Below, in pieces: positions 63,946-64,000 of a DNA stretch of 64,000 bases. Source of the DNA: Luidia sarsii (Eukaryota; Echinodermata; Asteroidea; Paxillosida; Luidiidae). The stretch spans positions 17,734,915-17,798,914 of the forward strand of contig OX465109.1 in assembly GCA_949987565.1 (NCBI GenBank). Reading direction: 5' to 3'. Positions within the stretch are counted from its first letter, which is position 1; each line of letters starts with the position of its first letter. Below the pieces are notes generated by a model, which saw nothing but the letters and a program-made list of their open reading frames with translations, ran no database searches and was not told the DNA's origin. A program made the translations under genes and the position numbers.

Positions 63946-64000
63946 TTGTGCTTCGAGTTTATTTGAACAGTGTCGGCGACGGCCCTAGAGCCTTCCAGAC

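Overview
This is a 64 kb piece of nuclear DNA from an animal. Five conserved bilaterian genes can be read, four of them split by introns with normal GT..AG junctions and matching codon phases. Introns and spacers are packed with minisatellites, small inverted-repeat transposons, tRNA-derived SINE copies and Penelope-type retroelement debris. The gene set plus long minisatellites lying just behind 5' splice sites suggests an invertebrate deuterostome; a cephalochordate (amphioxus) is my best guess, an inference from style rather than from a diagnostic sequence.

Layout, left to right. LCMT2/TYW4 (wybutosine tRNA methyltransferase; minus strand; 1255-7332, open at both ends) has six readable exons. 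TMEM203 (minus, 9240-9644) is intronless and ends inside a minisatellite. TRA2 (SR-like splicing factor; minus, 15932-25983) has six exons. ICE2/NARG2 (little elongation complex subunit; plus, 27546-42000) has 14 exons giving a closed 1181-codon frame and a polyadenylation signal at 42718. LYCHOS/GPR155 (lysosomal cholesterol sensor; minus, 47510 to beyond 63066) has 11 exons encoding the last 633 residues; its N-terminal part lies to the right of the window. TRA2 and ICE2 are head to head across about 1.56 kb. TRA2, ICE2 and LCMT2 all serve RNA synthesis or processing, but I see no operon-like or functional cluster.

Repeats. At least 20 minisatellite arrays (15 to about 84 bp units) cover roughly a sixth of the window. 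Eight start about 10-35 bp after a splice donor. One family, with TTAGGG in its unit, recurs in the same absolute orientation in introns of four different genes. Non-autonomous DNA transposons include a six-copy TTAA-flanked family, a piggyBac-like TTAA family, a foldback element with a 9 bp target duplication and several smaller ones. A Penelope-like GIY-YIG fragment at 49989-50306 explains many scattered terminal sequences, some joined as perfect palindromes. A second palindrome family carries a hammerhead-ribozyme-like core.

Most notable leads: donor-adjacent minisatellites; two diverged copies of a GAA-rich candidate exon inside the gene for the GAA-binding splicing factor TRA2; the hammerhead-like hairpins; and a minisatellite that includes the TMEM203 stop codon.
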